From: Rhodobacteraceae bacterium S2214
GTDB lineage: Bacteria > Pseudomonadota > Alphaproteobacteria > Rhodobacterales > Rhodobacteraceae
NCBI GenBank assembly: GCA_025141675.1
Contig: CP081161.1
Coordinates: forward strand, 2,764,001-2,828,000
Direction: 5' to 3'
Length of the DNA stretch: 64,000 nucleotides
Shown piece after piece: positions 19,287-27,551 of this stretch; the first letter of the stretch is position 1; every line of letters starts with the position of its first letter. Both the position numbers and the translations under genes were made by a program. The notes beneath the pieces were generated by a model that had not been told where the DNA came from, made no database searches, and was given only the letters and a program-made list of their open reading frames with translations.

Positions 19287-20735
19287 TTAAGATCTCCAGA
19301 ACTTGGGGGTAAGGATGGCCAGAACCACCATGATTTCGAGGCGGCCAACGAACATCGCGATGGCCAAAATCCACTTTGCCGCGTCGTTGATACCTGCGTA
19401 ATTGCCTGCCGGTCCGATTTCCGTCCCCAGCCCCGGTCCAATGTTGGCCACAGCCGCAGCAGCGCCGGAAACGGAGGTAATAAAATCCAATCCCGTCATG
19501 CCCAAAAGGACGGCGATGAAGCCAAGCAACAGCAAGAACGCCACGAAAAACGCCATGACTGAATTGAGGACGTCCTCGGACACAGTTTTACCGTCATAGC
19601 GGGGCGTGAAGACGCCGTGGGGCGAGTGGATTTGCCGGATTTGGCTTTTGATCGACGCGAAAAGTAGTTGATAGCGGAAGACTTTGACGGAACATGATGT
19701 TGATCCCGCGCAGCCCCCGACAAGCCCGATAAAGAAGAACATCACGACGGGGAATGTGCCCCACGTCATGTAGTCCGCGCTAGCGTATCCGGTGCCCGAA
19801 ATGATGGATGTCACGTTAAAGAGCGCCTCGCGAAAGGCGAGTTCCGAGAGGACGCCTTGCCGCCCCCAGACCCATGACGTGATCAGGAGCACGCAGATCG
19901 TGATAACGCCAAGAAAGCCGCGGATTTGGGGGTCAGACCACAATGGTTTTGCCGACCCCGCCATCAGTTGCACAAAGCGGACAAACGGCACCGCCGCGAG
20001 CAGCATAAAGACAATCGCGATGTAATGGGTCGACGCGCCGAACCGCGAAAAGGATGCGTCGGTGTTGGCCATGCCACCTGTCGAAACCGTGGTCATCGCA
20101 TGCACGACACTGTCAAAACGCCCCATGCCGGAGGCGGCATAAGCGAACGCGCAGGCGATTGTCAGGCCGATGTAGATGGTCGAAATGGAACTCGCAATCT
20201 CCCCTGCTCTGGGTAGGATTTTCCCCATGGTATCAAAGCCTTCGGATCGGAAGATTTGCATACCACCAACCCGCAGTTCAGGCAGGAACACCATCGCCAC
20301 AACAATAATCCCGACGCCGCCAAGCCATTGCAGAATGCCGCGCCAAAGCTGCAATCCGCGCGGCAACCCATCGAGGCCGGTAAACACGGTCGCACCAGTT
20401 GTCGTCAGGCCAGACATTGCTTCGAAAAACGCGTCGGTAAAATTCGCCTCTGTCGCGCCCAGTACAAATGGAATTGCGCCGAAAACAGGCAGCGTGATCC
20501 AGACCAGTGACGTCAATAGGAAGGTCTGGCGCAGAGATAACCGCGCAGCCGTCCCGTTCGAACAGGCCATTGATGTCAGAACACCCGCAAGAATGGTCAC
20601 AATCGCGGCCTCGAAGAACACGGGCCATTCGCCGTTTTGATCCACGATATCAATGGCCAAGGGCCCGAGCATGGTCACGCCAAGCGAAGCCACGAGCAGG
20701 CCAATAACATATCCAACTGGGCGTAAGTCGATCAT
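19287..20735 (-). CDS. trkH: Trk/Ktr-type potassium uptake protein, membrane subunit
   Basis: A 482-residue K+ channel-like transporter of the inner membrane, with four M1-P-M2 repeats. The four selectivity-filter loops are visible: TTTGATVF, VSTGGMAN, ISGTGYAS and ANIGPGLG, each with the conserved glycine. Such proteins need a cytosolic NAD-binding TrkA subunit, which is not encoded in this window. The start at 20735 (MIDLRPVGYVIG) fits the family N-terminus; a 24-residue extension is possible but looks unlike the family. It probably forms a unit with the downstream ThDP gene, without an obvious functional link. Confidence 0.95.
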   Translation of the reverse strand: MIDLRPVGYVIGLLVASLGVTMLGPLAIDIVDQNGEWPVFFEAAIVTILAGVLTSMACSNGTAARLSLRQTFLLTSLVWITLPVFGAIPFVLGATEANFTDAFFEAMSGLTTTGATVFTGLDGLPRGLQLWRGILQWLGGVGIIVVAMVFLPELRVGGMQIFRSEGFDTMGKILPRAGEIASSISTIYIGLTIACAFAYAASGMGRFDSVVHAMTTVSTGGMANTDASFSRFGASTHYIAIVFMLLAAVPFVRFVQLMAGSAKPLWSDPQIRGFLGVITICVLLITSWVWGRQGVLSELAFREALFNVTSIISGTGYASADYMTWGTFPVVMFFFIGLVGGCAGSTSCSVKVFRYQLLFASIKSQIRQIHSPHGVFTPRYDGKTVSEDVLNSVMAFFVAFLLLLGFIAVLLGMTGLDFITSVSGAAAAVANIGPGLGTEIGPAGNYAGINDAAKWILAIAMFVGRLEIMVVLAILTPKFWRS

Positions 20736-20833
20736 CCTGCAGGGTTGGCCTGCGGGGGGTATGGTGTCAAGAGACTGCGGCGTGAGAACGGCCACTGCCG
20801 TGGCCATTCGTTCACAGGTTCGGCGGGGCTATT

Positions 20834-21937
20834 CTAGCCGACGTGGAACAACGTCACGAACATTTTGGGGTCGATGCTATCCGCCGCGAAGGTTTCGCCT
20901 TCCGTCAGCACTGACACCGCGTCATGGCTGTGCAGGCTTTCCTGATGGCTTGCCACGACGCGGAAATCGCCGATACGCGGGTCTTTCAGTAGTTGTTCAC
21001 AGAAAAGCCGCGCTGCATCTTCAACGAAGATCGGGTTCGCTGCGTTCAGTTCGGCAAAGGCCTGTTCATCTTCACGTTTGACCATCACTTGCGTTTCCGT
21101 AGGCACAGCTGCGCGGGCCATGTCGATCAGGTCTTCGAACCAAAGGATGCTTTGCCCTTCTTCCAGTTTCACCGAAATCCGCGCGACGGACCGCTGCGAA
21201 TGTGGTGTCGCCAATTGCCCACGGAATTGGCGGGCATGTTCGGAAAGTTCAAGCGAACACGGGCATGTAGACGAATAGACATAGTCGAAATGTACGATTT
21301 TGCGTCGTACGCCGTCTTGTTCCACAAGTTCCAACGCGATGTCGTAGTACTGGTATCCAGACAGACCGGACCGCAGGCTTTCAACTTTCATTGGGAAAGA
21401 CAGCCGCATTTGAATGCGTGCATCAAAGCTTTCAAGGTCGGTCTTATAGGCATCCAGCGCCCGTTCGATCACGTCGAAGCTAAAAGTTTCTTCGGCGTGT
21501 TTGTAGAATGTCCGCATGATGCGGGACATGTTGATACCCTTCTTTTCGGCATCAAGCGACACTGTGCCCGTCACAGATGTTTCCAGCGTCAGATCGCCAT
21601 TGTCACGGGTGCGGAACCGGATTGGCAAGCGGAAATTGGAAATGCCGACGTGTTGGATTTGCTGTTTCGTGCCACGGATCAGCGACGACGGGCCGTTTTG
21701 CAAATCAGGCATGCTCGCCTTATAGGCGTCATCGACTTCAAACGCGTCGGGGTAAGCGCGCGCTAGTGCGGGATAGTTTGAGACTTCCTGCCCCGGGATC
21801 AGGCGTGATACGAGCGGGTCCAACGTTGCGACTTCTTCTGCTGTGACGTCTCCTGCCCAGCGCCGTAGCAACGCCAATGCGGCCTCGGCTTCTTCGCGCG
21901 ATGGTTCACGGTCTAGGTCTGGCGAATGAATATTCAT
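20834..21937 (-). CDS. folE2: GTP cyclohydrolase I, FolE2 type (IB)
   Basis: Converts GTP to 7,8-dihydroneopterin triphosphate, the first step of folate and pterin synthesis, and thus feeds the FolB and PhhA/PhhB chemistry encoded earlier in the window. Family features are the metal cysteine in YSSTCPCS, ATPHSQRSVARI, the NPIFVEDAARL helix and the C-terminal SHQESLHSHDA. The start at 21937 (MNIHSPDLD) has GGGAGA about 6 bp upstream and gives 367 residues. An in-frame ATG at 22045 would add 36 residues rich in Gly/Ser/Asp and cannot be excluded. No Zur-like palindrome was noticed upstream. Confidence 0.94.
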   Translation of the reverse strand: MNIHSPDLDREPSREEAEAALALLRRWAGDVTAEEVATLDPLVSRLIPGQEVSNYPALARAYPDAFEVDDAYKASMPDLQNGPSSLIRGTKQQIQHVGISNFRLPIRFRTRDNGDLTLETSVTGTVSLDAEKKGINMSRIMRTFYKHAEETFSFDVIERALDAYKTDLESFDARIQMRLSFPMKVESLRSGLSGYQYYDIALELVEQDGVRRKIVHFDYVYSSTCPCSLELSEHARQFRGQLATPHSQRSVARISVKLEEGQSILWFEDLIDMARAAVPTETQVMVKREDEQAFAELNAANPIFVEDAARLFCEQLLKDPRIGDFRVVASHQESLHSHDAVSVLTEGETFAADSIDPKMFVTLFHVG

Positions 21938-22128
21938 GGCAAGGTCTCCCTGCTGGCTGCCCGCTCCATCCATATGGGGCGATTGTGACAGCTTTCCACT
22001 GATACCATCTAAAATACGCGTGATAGCGTCGTTTGGATCAGACATGAGGGCATTCTTTCGCGTGTTTAGGTCTGGCTAGCATAGCCATGTCTGACCTGAA
22101 CGCGACTGTCTTTTTCGACAGGTTTTAA

Positions 22129-22157
22129 CCGGAACACGCCGCATTGGCGTGTTCCGG
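22129..22157 (-). terminator. Terminator-like hairpin after metZ
   Basis: A perfect 12-bp stem (CCGGAACACGCC and its complement) with a 5-nt loop starts 17 bp after the metZ stop. On the minus strand it is followed by TTAAAACC, a weak U-tract, so it may stop transcription or protect the 3' end. Confidence 0.7.
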
Positions 22158-22173
22158 ATTGTTCGGCGTCGAC

Positions 22174-23364
22174 TTAGGCGATGGTATCAAGTGCCGATTG
22201 TAGATCAGCGAGAAGATCGCCTGCATCTTCAAGCCCGCAGGAAATCCGCACGATGCCATCGCTGATCCCCAGCTCAGAACGGTGTTCGGGTTTCAGCCGC
22301 TGGTGCGTCGTGGTGGCCGGATGGGTGACGATAGATTTACTATCGGCAAAGTTGTTGGAGATCGTGAAAATCTCGAGAGCGTTAAGGAATTTGAACGCCT
22401 CTTCTTTGCCGCCTTTGACTTCGATCGCCAAAACCGTCCCACCGCGTTTGCACTGCCGTTTTGCCAGCGCATATTGTGGATGCGACGGATGCCCTGGATA
22501 TACCACCTTGTTCAGCTTGGGATGATCGGCAAGACCGTTGGCCAACACTTCTGCGGTATCGCATTGTGCATCAATGCGCAGGTCCATCGTGTCCAATGAC
22601 TTCAGCATGACCCACGCGTTAAACGGCGACATCGCACCGCCGGTGTGTTTTAGGTAGGCTTCGACCGGGCCACGCACGATGTCACGTTTGCCAAGGATGA
22701 TCCCACCCAAACAACGCCCCTGCCCGTCCACGTGTTTCGTGGTGGAATAGACCACAAGATCAGCACCAGCTTCAATCGCATAGGAATATGTCGGCGTCGC
22801 AAAGACGTTATCGACCACAACCATTGCACCAACCGCATGCGCCATGCCAGCGACCGCTTTCAGGTCGATGACCTCAAGCACTGGGTTTGACACGCTTTCA
22901 AGGAAAACCATGCGTGTGTCGGGCCGAATGGCCGCTTTCCACGCGTCCAGATCGCGCCCGTCAACCAGCGTGATTTCGACGCCAAAGCGCGCAAGGATGT
23001 CTTCGAGGATATACAAACAGGACCCGAACAAAGCCCGCGACGACACGATGTGATCGCCCGCTTTGACCAACGACATCAGCGCACCATTGACCGCCGCCAT
23101 GCCTGACGCGCATGCAAAACCGGCTTCTGCGCCTTCAAGGGCTGCCATCCGGTCTTCGAACATCGCAAGTGTCGGGTTGCCGTAGCGGGCGTAGATAAAT
23201 TCGTCGCCTTCGATCTGGATGAAGCGCTGTTCGGCGTCCTCTGCCGTGTCGTAAACAAAGCCTTGGGTCAGAAAAATTGCTTCGGACACTTCGCCGTATT
23301 GGCTGCGCCGCGTACCGGCATGGACAGCCTGTGTGCGACGGGACCAGTTTGATGAGTTGGACAT
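22174..23364 (-). CDS. metZ: O-succinylhomoserine sulfhydrylase
   Basis: PLP enzyme that makes homocysteine directly from O-succinylhomoserine and sulfide in methionine synthesis. The 396-residue protein has the Cys/Met-metabolism signature: YGNPTLAMFE, SGMAAV, VVVDNVFATP and the Schiff-base Lys210 in STTKHVDGQG. The opening WSRRTQAVHAGTRRSQYGE is characteristic of MetZ rather than cystathionine gamma-synthase. The leader of about 140 nt contains a SAM-II riboswitch followed by an intrinsic terminator, so transcription should fall when S-adenosylmethionine is abundant. The homoserine it uses depends on Hom, encoded at 56604 in this window. Confidence 0.95.
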   Translation of the reverse strand: MSNSSNWSRRTQAVHAGTRRSQYGEVSEAIFLTQGFVYDTAEDAEQRFIQIEGDEFIYARYGNPTLAMFEDRMAALEGAEAGFACASGMAAVNGALMSLVKAGDHIVSSRALFGSCLYILEDILARFGVEITLVDGRDLDAWKAAIRPDTRMVFLESVSNPVLEVIDLKAVAGMAHAVGAMVVVDNVFATPTYSYAIEAGADLVVYSTTKHVDGQGRCLGGIILGKRDIVRGPVEAYLKHTGGAMSPFNAWVMLKSLDTMDLRIDAQCDTAEVLANGLADHPKLNKVVYPGHPSHPQYALAKRQCKRGGTVLAIEVKGGKEEAFKFLNALEIFTISNNFADSKSIVTHPATTTHQRLKPEHRSELGISDGIVRISCGLEDAGDLLADLQSALDTIA

Positions 23365-23403
23365 CTATTCGTTCTTTCGGTTCAGGGGGGCGCTTTTCAA
23401 AGC

Positions 23404-23433
23404 AAAACCCCGACACCGGGCAAGGCATCGGGG
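23404..23433 (-). terminator. Intrinsic terminator in the metZ leader (likely riboswitch expression platform)
   Basis: On the minus strand CCCCGATGCC and GGTGTCGGGG form a hairpin (six outer pairs perfect, one inner mismatch), followed by TTTTGCTTT. It lies 15 nt after the SAM-II aptamer and about 40 nt before the metZ start, the expected place for transcription attenuation. Confidence 0.8.
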
Positions 23434-23448
23434 TGTAAAAACCCGCAG

Positions 23449-23503
23449 CCTTTTTAGCGAATTATTTAACGTGGCCCGCAATCCGGTCACAAATCACCAC
23501 GCC
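23449..23503 (-). promoter_or_regulatory. SAM-II riboswitch (metA motif) controlling metZ
   Basis: Read on the minus strand, the element matches the SAM-II consensus. P1 is CGTGG paired with CCACG (23497-23501 with 23470-23474). The conserved TGATTT follows the 5' strand, then CCGGATTGC, and the 3' tail ends in GCTAAAAAGG (23458-23449), which forms the pseudoknot in known structures. SAM-II aptamers bind S-adenosylmethionine and occur upstream of methionine genes in alphaproteobacteria. A terminator follows 15 nt downstream, suggesting transcriptional control here. Confidence 0.95.
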
Positions 23504-23569
23504 TGTTCGGATAGTCAGCAGGACGCGAGAGGTCAACAGGCGTTCACGGAGGGCCGTTCACATTCACGT

Positions 23570-23596
23570 AAAAAGGGCCGCCAATTGGCAGCCCTT
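23570..23596 (-). terminator. Intrinsic terminator of the small lipoprotein gene
   Basis: On the minus strand AAGGGCTGCC-AATT-GGCGGCCCTT (10-bp stem with one G-U pair) is followed by TTTTTA. It lies 23 bp after the stop of the lipoprotein gene and separates it from the metZ leader. Confidence 0.88.
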
Positions 23597-23618
23597 CTTT
23601 GTCTTGATTTAGGATCAA

Positions 23619-24278
23619 TTAATCCGCTGCGAAGATAATCGCGAATGCGTCGCTTTCCGCGAAATCTTCGAGTTCCTCGATGTCGTCTTCTGTCAGATCA
23701 TCGATATCGGTTGTCGATGTGATTGGCAGGCCAACCCCAACGCCAATGACGCCTTCAGTTGTGAAGCTGCCGAAGACGAGCCCTTGATAGCGCCCGTTAC
23801 CCGCACCACTGCCGCTAAGGGTGCCGTCGATGCTGGCTGCCATGAAAGCATCCCCTTCGAAGTCTTCAGTCACTTCGCCTTCGGAAAGCGTGATTGTACC
23901 CGTTTTGCTGTTCCCGTTCGAATCGACAAAGTCACCAAAACTACCGGTCAGAGTGCCTTCGTCACCTGAAAACGATGTTTGCAGAGCAACGCTGCCGGCC
24001 AATGTTGGGGTTGGCAAATCACTGATGTCGTCAACCTCGTCAATATTGAGCGTACCAATTTCGGAATACACAATTGCGTCGCCTTCATAGCTAGCGCCAC
24101 CAGCAGCAGACAGCGTTGAAAACTGCGCGTATTCGACGGAATCATTCAAACCCGCCGTCAGAACCGGATTGGTTTCGAAGTCGTTCAACACGTCATCGAA
24201 AGTTGAGCCGCCGCCACCGCTGCCGCCACATGCAGCCAGAGCAAGAATGGAAGTTGAAATGAAAAATGTCCGTATCAT
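23619..24278 (-). CDS. Small acidic lipoprotein with a TbpB-like beta-barrel pattern
   Basis: A 219-residue exported lipoprotein. The signal sequence MIRTFFISTSILALAACG carries a lipobox LAAC with Cys17, followed by a flexible Gly/Ser linker. The mature part is very acidic and rich in short beta repeats (GTLTGSFGDF, GTITLSEGEV, GTLSGSGAGNGRY). This recalls the C-terminal barrel of transferrin-binding-protein-like lipoproteins, although it is much shorter than TbpB. No partner receptor or Slam-type exporter lies nearby. Role unknown; surface or periplasmic location is inferred from the lipobox. Confidence 0.75.
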   Translation of the reverse strand: MIRTFFISTSILALAACGGSGGGGSTFDDVLNDFETNPVLTAGLNDSVEYAQFSTLSAAGGASYEGDAIVYSEIGTLNIDEVDDISDLPTPTLAGSVALQTSFSGDEGTLTGSFGDFVDSNGNSKTGTITLSEGEVTEDFEGDAFMAASIDGTLSGSGAGNGRYQGLVFGSFTTEGVIGVGVGLPITSTTDIDDLTEDDIEELEDFAESDAFAIIFAAD

Positions 24279-24455
24279 GGGTAACTCACTATTTGTTGGT
24301 TTCAATTGCTCGCGAAGGTGCCAAAAGTTAACGAAATCGTCCACCCTCAACTTAAGATTTTAAACGGCGTATCCATGTTCGCCTGCAAACCTGTCCAACG
24401 CGTTGCGTCTTGTTCGGAATTGCGTAGGCTGCGCGAACGCCAACAGGAGAAACGC

Positions 24456-25163
24456 ATGACCGCCCCCATTGATCTATATTTCTGGCCGACACCAAATGGT
24501 TGGAAGGTTTCCATTGCTCTTGAAGAGATGAAGCTGGCCTATAATATCCACCTGATCAACATCGGCGCGGGCGATCAGTTCAAACCTGAATTTCTTGCAA
24601 TCGCCCCCAACAACCGAATGCCAGCAATCGTTGATCCTGACGGCCCCGATGGCGCGCCTATCAGTATCTTTGAAAGCGGCGCGATCTTGCAGTATCTCGC
24701 CCGCAAAACGGGGTCATTTTACGGTGAGACCGAACGTGACCGGATCGCCGTGGATCAATGGTTGATGTGGCAAATGGGCGGGCTGGGACCGATGGCGGGT
24801 CAGGCGCATCATTTCCTGAAATACGCGCCTGTCATGGATCCACCGCAGGACCTGCCATATGCAAAGGACCGCTACCGCAATGAAACAGGCCGCCTTTATG
24901 GTGTGATGGATCGGCAGTTGGCTAAGTCCGAATACCTTGCGGGTGATTTCTATTCCATCGCGGACATGTCGGCTTGGGGCTGGTCATCGCTTTGGGAAGG
25001 GCAACAGCAAACGCTTGATGACAAGCCAAACCTGAAGCGCTGGTTGGATACGGTTGGTGCCCGCGCAGGTGTCGTCGCTGGTCGTGCATTGGCAGCAGAT
25101 TTGCGCAAGGAGCCGAAAAAGGATTCTGGCACGCAAAATGCGCTTTTTGGCAAACGCGATTAA
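24456..25163 (+). CDS. Glutathione S-transferase, YfcG/YghU-like
   Basis: A 235-residue cytosolic protein with a thioredoxin-fold N-terminal domain (WPTPNGWKVSIALEE with the Asn-type active-site loop, NNRMPAIVD with the cis-Pro, FESGAILQYLA for glutathione binding) and an all-helical C-terminal domain. Nu-class GSTs of this type act as disulfide-bond oxidoreductases. The start at 24456 has AGGAGA about 6 bp upstream; the 50-residue extension of the longest open frame is rejected. It is divergent from the lipoprotein gene. Confidence 0.92.
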   Translation: MTAPIDLYFWPTPNGWKVSIALEEMKLAYNIHLINIGAGDQFKPEFLAIAPNNRMPAIVDPDGPDGAPISIFESGAILQYLARKTGSFYGETERDRIAVDQWLMWQMGGLGPMAGQAHHFLKYAPVMDPPQDLPYAKDRYRNETGRLYGVMDRQLAKSEYLAGDFYSIADMSAWGWSSLWEGQQQTLDDKPNLKRWLDTVGARAGVVAGRALAADLRKEPKKDSGTQNALFGKRD

Positions 25164-25218
25164 CGCTGGTTTAAGTGAATGCGCCTAAAACTGTCGACAG
25201 ACGACAAAGAGGCCATTC

Positions 25219-25539
25219 ATGCAATATCCAAACCGACCCTATCGCTACCAGACACACATTCCGGTTCATGTGATCCGCCCCGGCGGGCCGCAAGTTGCTT
25301 ATATCGTTGATATTAACGAAGCTGGCGCATGTGTTGCGGGTTTAACCGGTGTCGCTGTTGGTGAAGCCGTTGTTTTGCGGGGCAGCGACGATGCCAATGT
25401 CGCGACGGTGCGTTGGGCTGCGAACAACCGTGCAGGCGTTGCATTTGATCGGCCTATTCCACCCAAATACCTGAATATGATGCGGTATCGTGATCCGGCT
25501 ATGTTGGCGGCTGCCACGAATGACAACCACCTTAACTGA
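25219..25539 (+). CDS. PilZ-domain-like protein
   Basis: A 106-residue single-domain protein with the beta-barrel pattern of PilZ domains: PVHVIRPGG, YIVDINEAGACVAGL (matching the D-h-S/N-x-x-G motif), and ATVRWAANNRAGVAFDRPI. PilZ proteins bind cyclic di-GMP through an RxxxR pair and the DxSxxG loop. Here the arginines precede the barrel as RPYR, a shortened spacing, so c-di-GMP binding is uncertain. It starts 55 bp after the GST gene and its stop abuts the convergent yciB. Confidence 0.75.
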   Translation: MQYPNRPYRYQTHIPVHVIRPGGPQVAYIVDINEAGACVAGLTGVAVGEAVVLRGSDDANVATVRWAANNRAGVAFDRPIPPKYLNMMRYRDPAMLAAATNDNHLN

Positions 25540-26145
25540 TCAGGATTTCGCGTCGGGATCGATCAAGAAACGCTGGAGACCGATGATTTGAAGCCATAGG
25601 AAAACGAATAGAACGGCGGGGAACGCGAAGGTTTCAAGCTTGACCCAAAGTTCGGTCGTTTGTGTCCGCCAGATCAGTTCGTTCGCGATCGCCAATGCGA
25701 TGAACATCACGGTGATCCGTTTTGTCAGGATCATCCATCCTTCTTCTTTCATGGGCAGAAAATCCCCCATGACCCATTCAAGATAGCTTCGCCCGCGCAA
25801 CAGGCCGATGCCGAGAATGGCGGCAAAACACCCGTAAACGATAGAGGTTTTCATTTTGAAAAACCGTTCATCGTTGAAATAGGCGGTCAGCCCGCCAAAG
25901 AAGATCACCATGAATGCGGTAAACAATTGCATCCGGCTGAGCGATTTTGTCAGCGCCCATAGCAGCCCCATCGCGACCAACAGAACAGGAACAAAAATCA
26001 ACGTCGCGACAATAAAGCCGGAATAGTCAGTGCCCGCGATTGTAAAGGTATCGTCCTTGATCCGTAGATAAATCAGGAAAAAGACAAGCGTCGGCCCCAG
26101 TTCGAGGACTTGCTTTAGGATCGGGTTGATTGGTTTGGTTTCCAT
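25540..26145 (-). CDS. yciB: Septation/intracellular septation protein A family (YciB)
   Basis: A 201-residue inner-membrane protein with five to six hydrophobic helices. The family opening NPILKQVLELGPTLVFFL and the loop YFNDERFFKMKTSIVYG are present, as is the C-terminal ANELIWRTQTTELWVKLETF. YciB homologues affect cell-envelope integrity and division; the molecular role is not settled. It lies 51 bp downstream of the EamA-type gene on the same strand, probably in one transcript. Confidence 0.93.
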   Translation of the reverse strand: METKPINPILKQVLELGPTLVFFLIYLRIKDDTFTIAGTDYSGFIVATLIFVPVLLVAMGLLWALTKSLSRMQLFTAFMVIFFGGLTAYFNDERFFKMKTSIVYGCFAAILGIGLLRGRSYLEWVMGDFLPMKEEGWMILTKRITVMFIALAIANELIWRTQTTELWVKLETFAFPAVLFVFLWLQIIGLQRFLIDPDAKS

Positions 26146-26196
26146 AAGTGGGTTTTAGCGCAAGCATCGTGCGACGCCAGCCCGAAAACGCACATG

Positions 26197-27099
26197 TTAC
26201 CCGCCAAGTTCAACGATCACGGCACCCAAGCCGATCAGACACATCAAAAACAGTCGGCGTGGCCCTACCTTTTCGCCCAAGATGAACCAGCCGATGAGGG
26301 CTGCAAAAACTGTCGACGTTTCGCGCAGGACAGCCGCCTCACCAACTTTATCGAGACGTGTTGCAAGCATGACGCCGCCAAAACTCAGCCAGGCAATCAC
26401 CGCACCGATCAAACCGCGCTGCAACAGCGGCCCAAGGTCAGGCGGCTGCGACATCCGGCGGTAGCGCCACACGGCGATAAGCGGCATGTCGAACGCGGTC
26501 ACAAAAAAGAACCACGCCAAAAATGTAAAAGGATCAGGCGTTTGGCGAATGCCATAGGCGTCATATGTCGTGTAGATTGCAACGAGGATACCCCCTGCGA
26601 TTGCCCACCCCAAACCGACCTTCAAGGTGTGCGGATCGAGCGTTTCTTCCGACAGATTTCTGAGCGCCAGCAGGAGGATACCACCGGACAAACAGGCGAC
26701 GCCAAGCCACTGCACAGCCGAGAAATGTTCGTTAAAAAACAATGTCGCCGCAATCACGGTGACCAATGGCCCGGTCCCCCGTACGACCGGATAGACCACA
26801 GTATAGGCGGCCCGTTCATAGGCCAGCGCCATCGTCACTTTATAGGCGAAATGAACGATGATGACGCCCACCAACAGGATGGCAGTGGTCTGATTGGGCC
26901 ATGGCACCAGAAACAATGCGATGGGCGCGGATAAGACTGCCAACCAAAAATCAACCGCGCCGCGCGTCAGCCAAGGATCGTGCCGCCCCTTTTGCAACGC
27001 CCCAAAAACGGCATGCGCGAGCGCGGAAAACAATGCGAGGAACGTCGCAAGCCGCGCACCTTCGGGTGTGCCGGCGATGGAAACAAGCCATTCGCTCAT
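26197..27099 (-). CDS. EamA-family (DMT superfamily) transporter
   Basis: A 300-residue inner-membrane protein with about ten hydrophobic segments and two EamA-like halves (FSALAHAVFGALQKG opening the first, AGGILVAIYTTYDAYG the second). It differs clearly from the DMT protein at 4234, so the two are not recent duplicates. Substrate cannot be inferred. It is upstream of yciB and downstream of a small secreted protein. Confidence 0.87.
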   Translation of the reverse strand: MSEWLVSIAGTPEGARLATFLALFSALAHAVFGALQKGRHDPWLTRGAVDFWLAVLSAPIALFLVPWPNQTTAILLVGVIIVHFAYKVTMALAYERAAYTVVYPVVRGTGPLVTVIAATLFFNEHFSAVQWLGVACLSGGILLLALRNLSEETLDPHTLKVGLGWAIAGGILVAIYTTYDAYGIRQTPDPFTFLAWFFFVTAFDMPLIAVWRYRRMSQPPDLGPLLQRGLIGAVIAWLSFGGVMLATRLDKVGEAAVLRETSTVFAALIGWFILGEKVGPRRLFLMCLIGLGAVIVELGG

Positions 27100-27127
27100 G
27101 TTATGCGACTACCGCGTTCATTATTGA

Positions 27128-27523
27128 TCAAGACGATAATCCGTCGCAAATCAGTGGCACGGTGTAGTCTTCTGCCTCGAAAATGATCGTTGTGTCCGGT
27201 CGTGTGGTGAAAACAGCCCGCATTCCGTCACCTTCGCGATAGATCGCCCAACACTTTGGTTCTGGATCGCCATCGTAACGGAAGCAAATATCGCCTTTGC
27301 TTTCGTACCAGACCCCGCGCGTACAGGTGCCATCCCCTGGCGACCATAGCACCCGACGGCCTTCAAGGTATTGTTCCACGCCGAAACCCGGATTGCCTTC
27401 GGTGCCGAAACTCACGATCCGGCCCGTGACATGGGCATCAAATTCTGCGGCTGTCATTGGGCTTTCAGCGATTGAGGGGGTCGCCAGAGTGGCGAACAAA
27501 AAGACGATAGATCGCATAGTCAT
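27128..27523 (-). CDS. Small secreted protein of unknown function
   Basis: A 131-residue protein with a short signal peptide (MRSIVFLFATLATPSIA, cleavage near AES). The mature part has four cysteines (GTCTRG, GDICFRY, PKCWAI, LICDGL) that could form two disulfides, and several aromatic residues typical of compact periplasmic beta proteins. I do not recognise it from established functions. An alternative ATG two codons downstream would start exactly at the signal peptide. It is followed 28 bp later by the EamA gene. Confidence 0.75.
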   Translation of the reverse strand: MTMRSIVFLFATLATPSIAESPMTAAEFDAHVTGRIVSFGTEGNPGFGVEQYLEGRRVLWSPGDGTCTRGVWYESKGDICFRYDGDPEPKCWAIYREGDGMRAVFTTRPDTTIIFEAEDYTVPLICDGLSS

Positions 27524-27551
27524 TGTCCAATGATGCGTTTTGATCAGCCTA

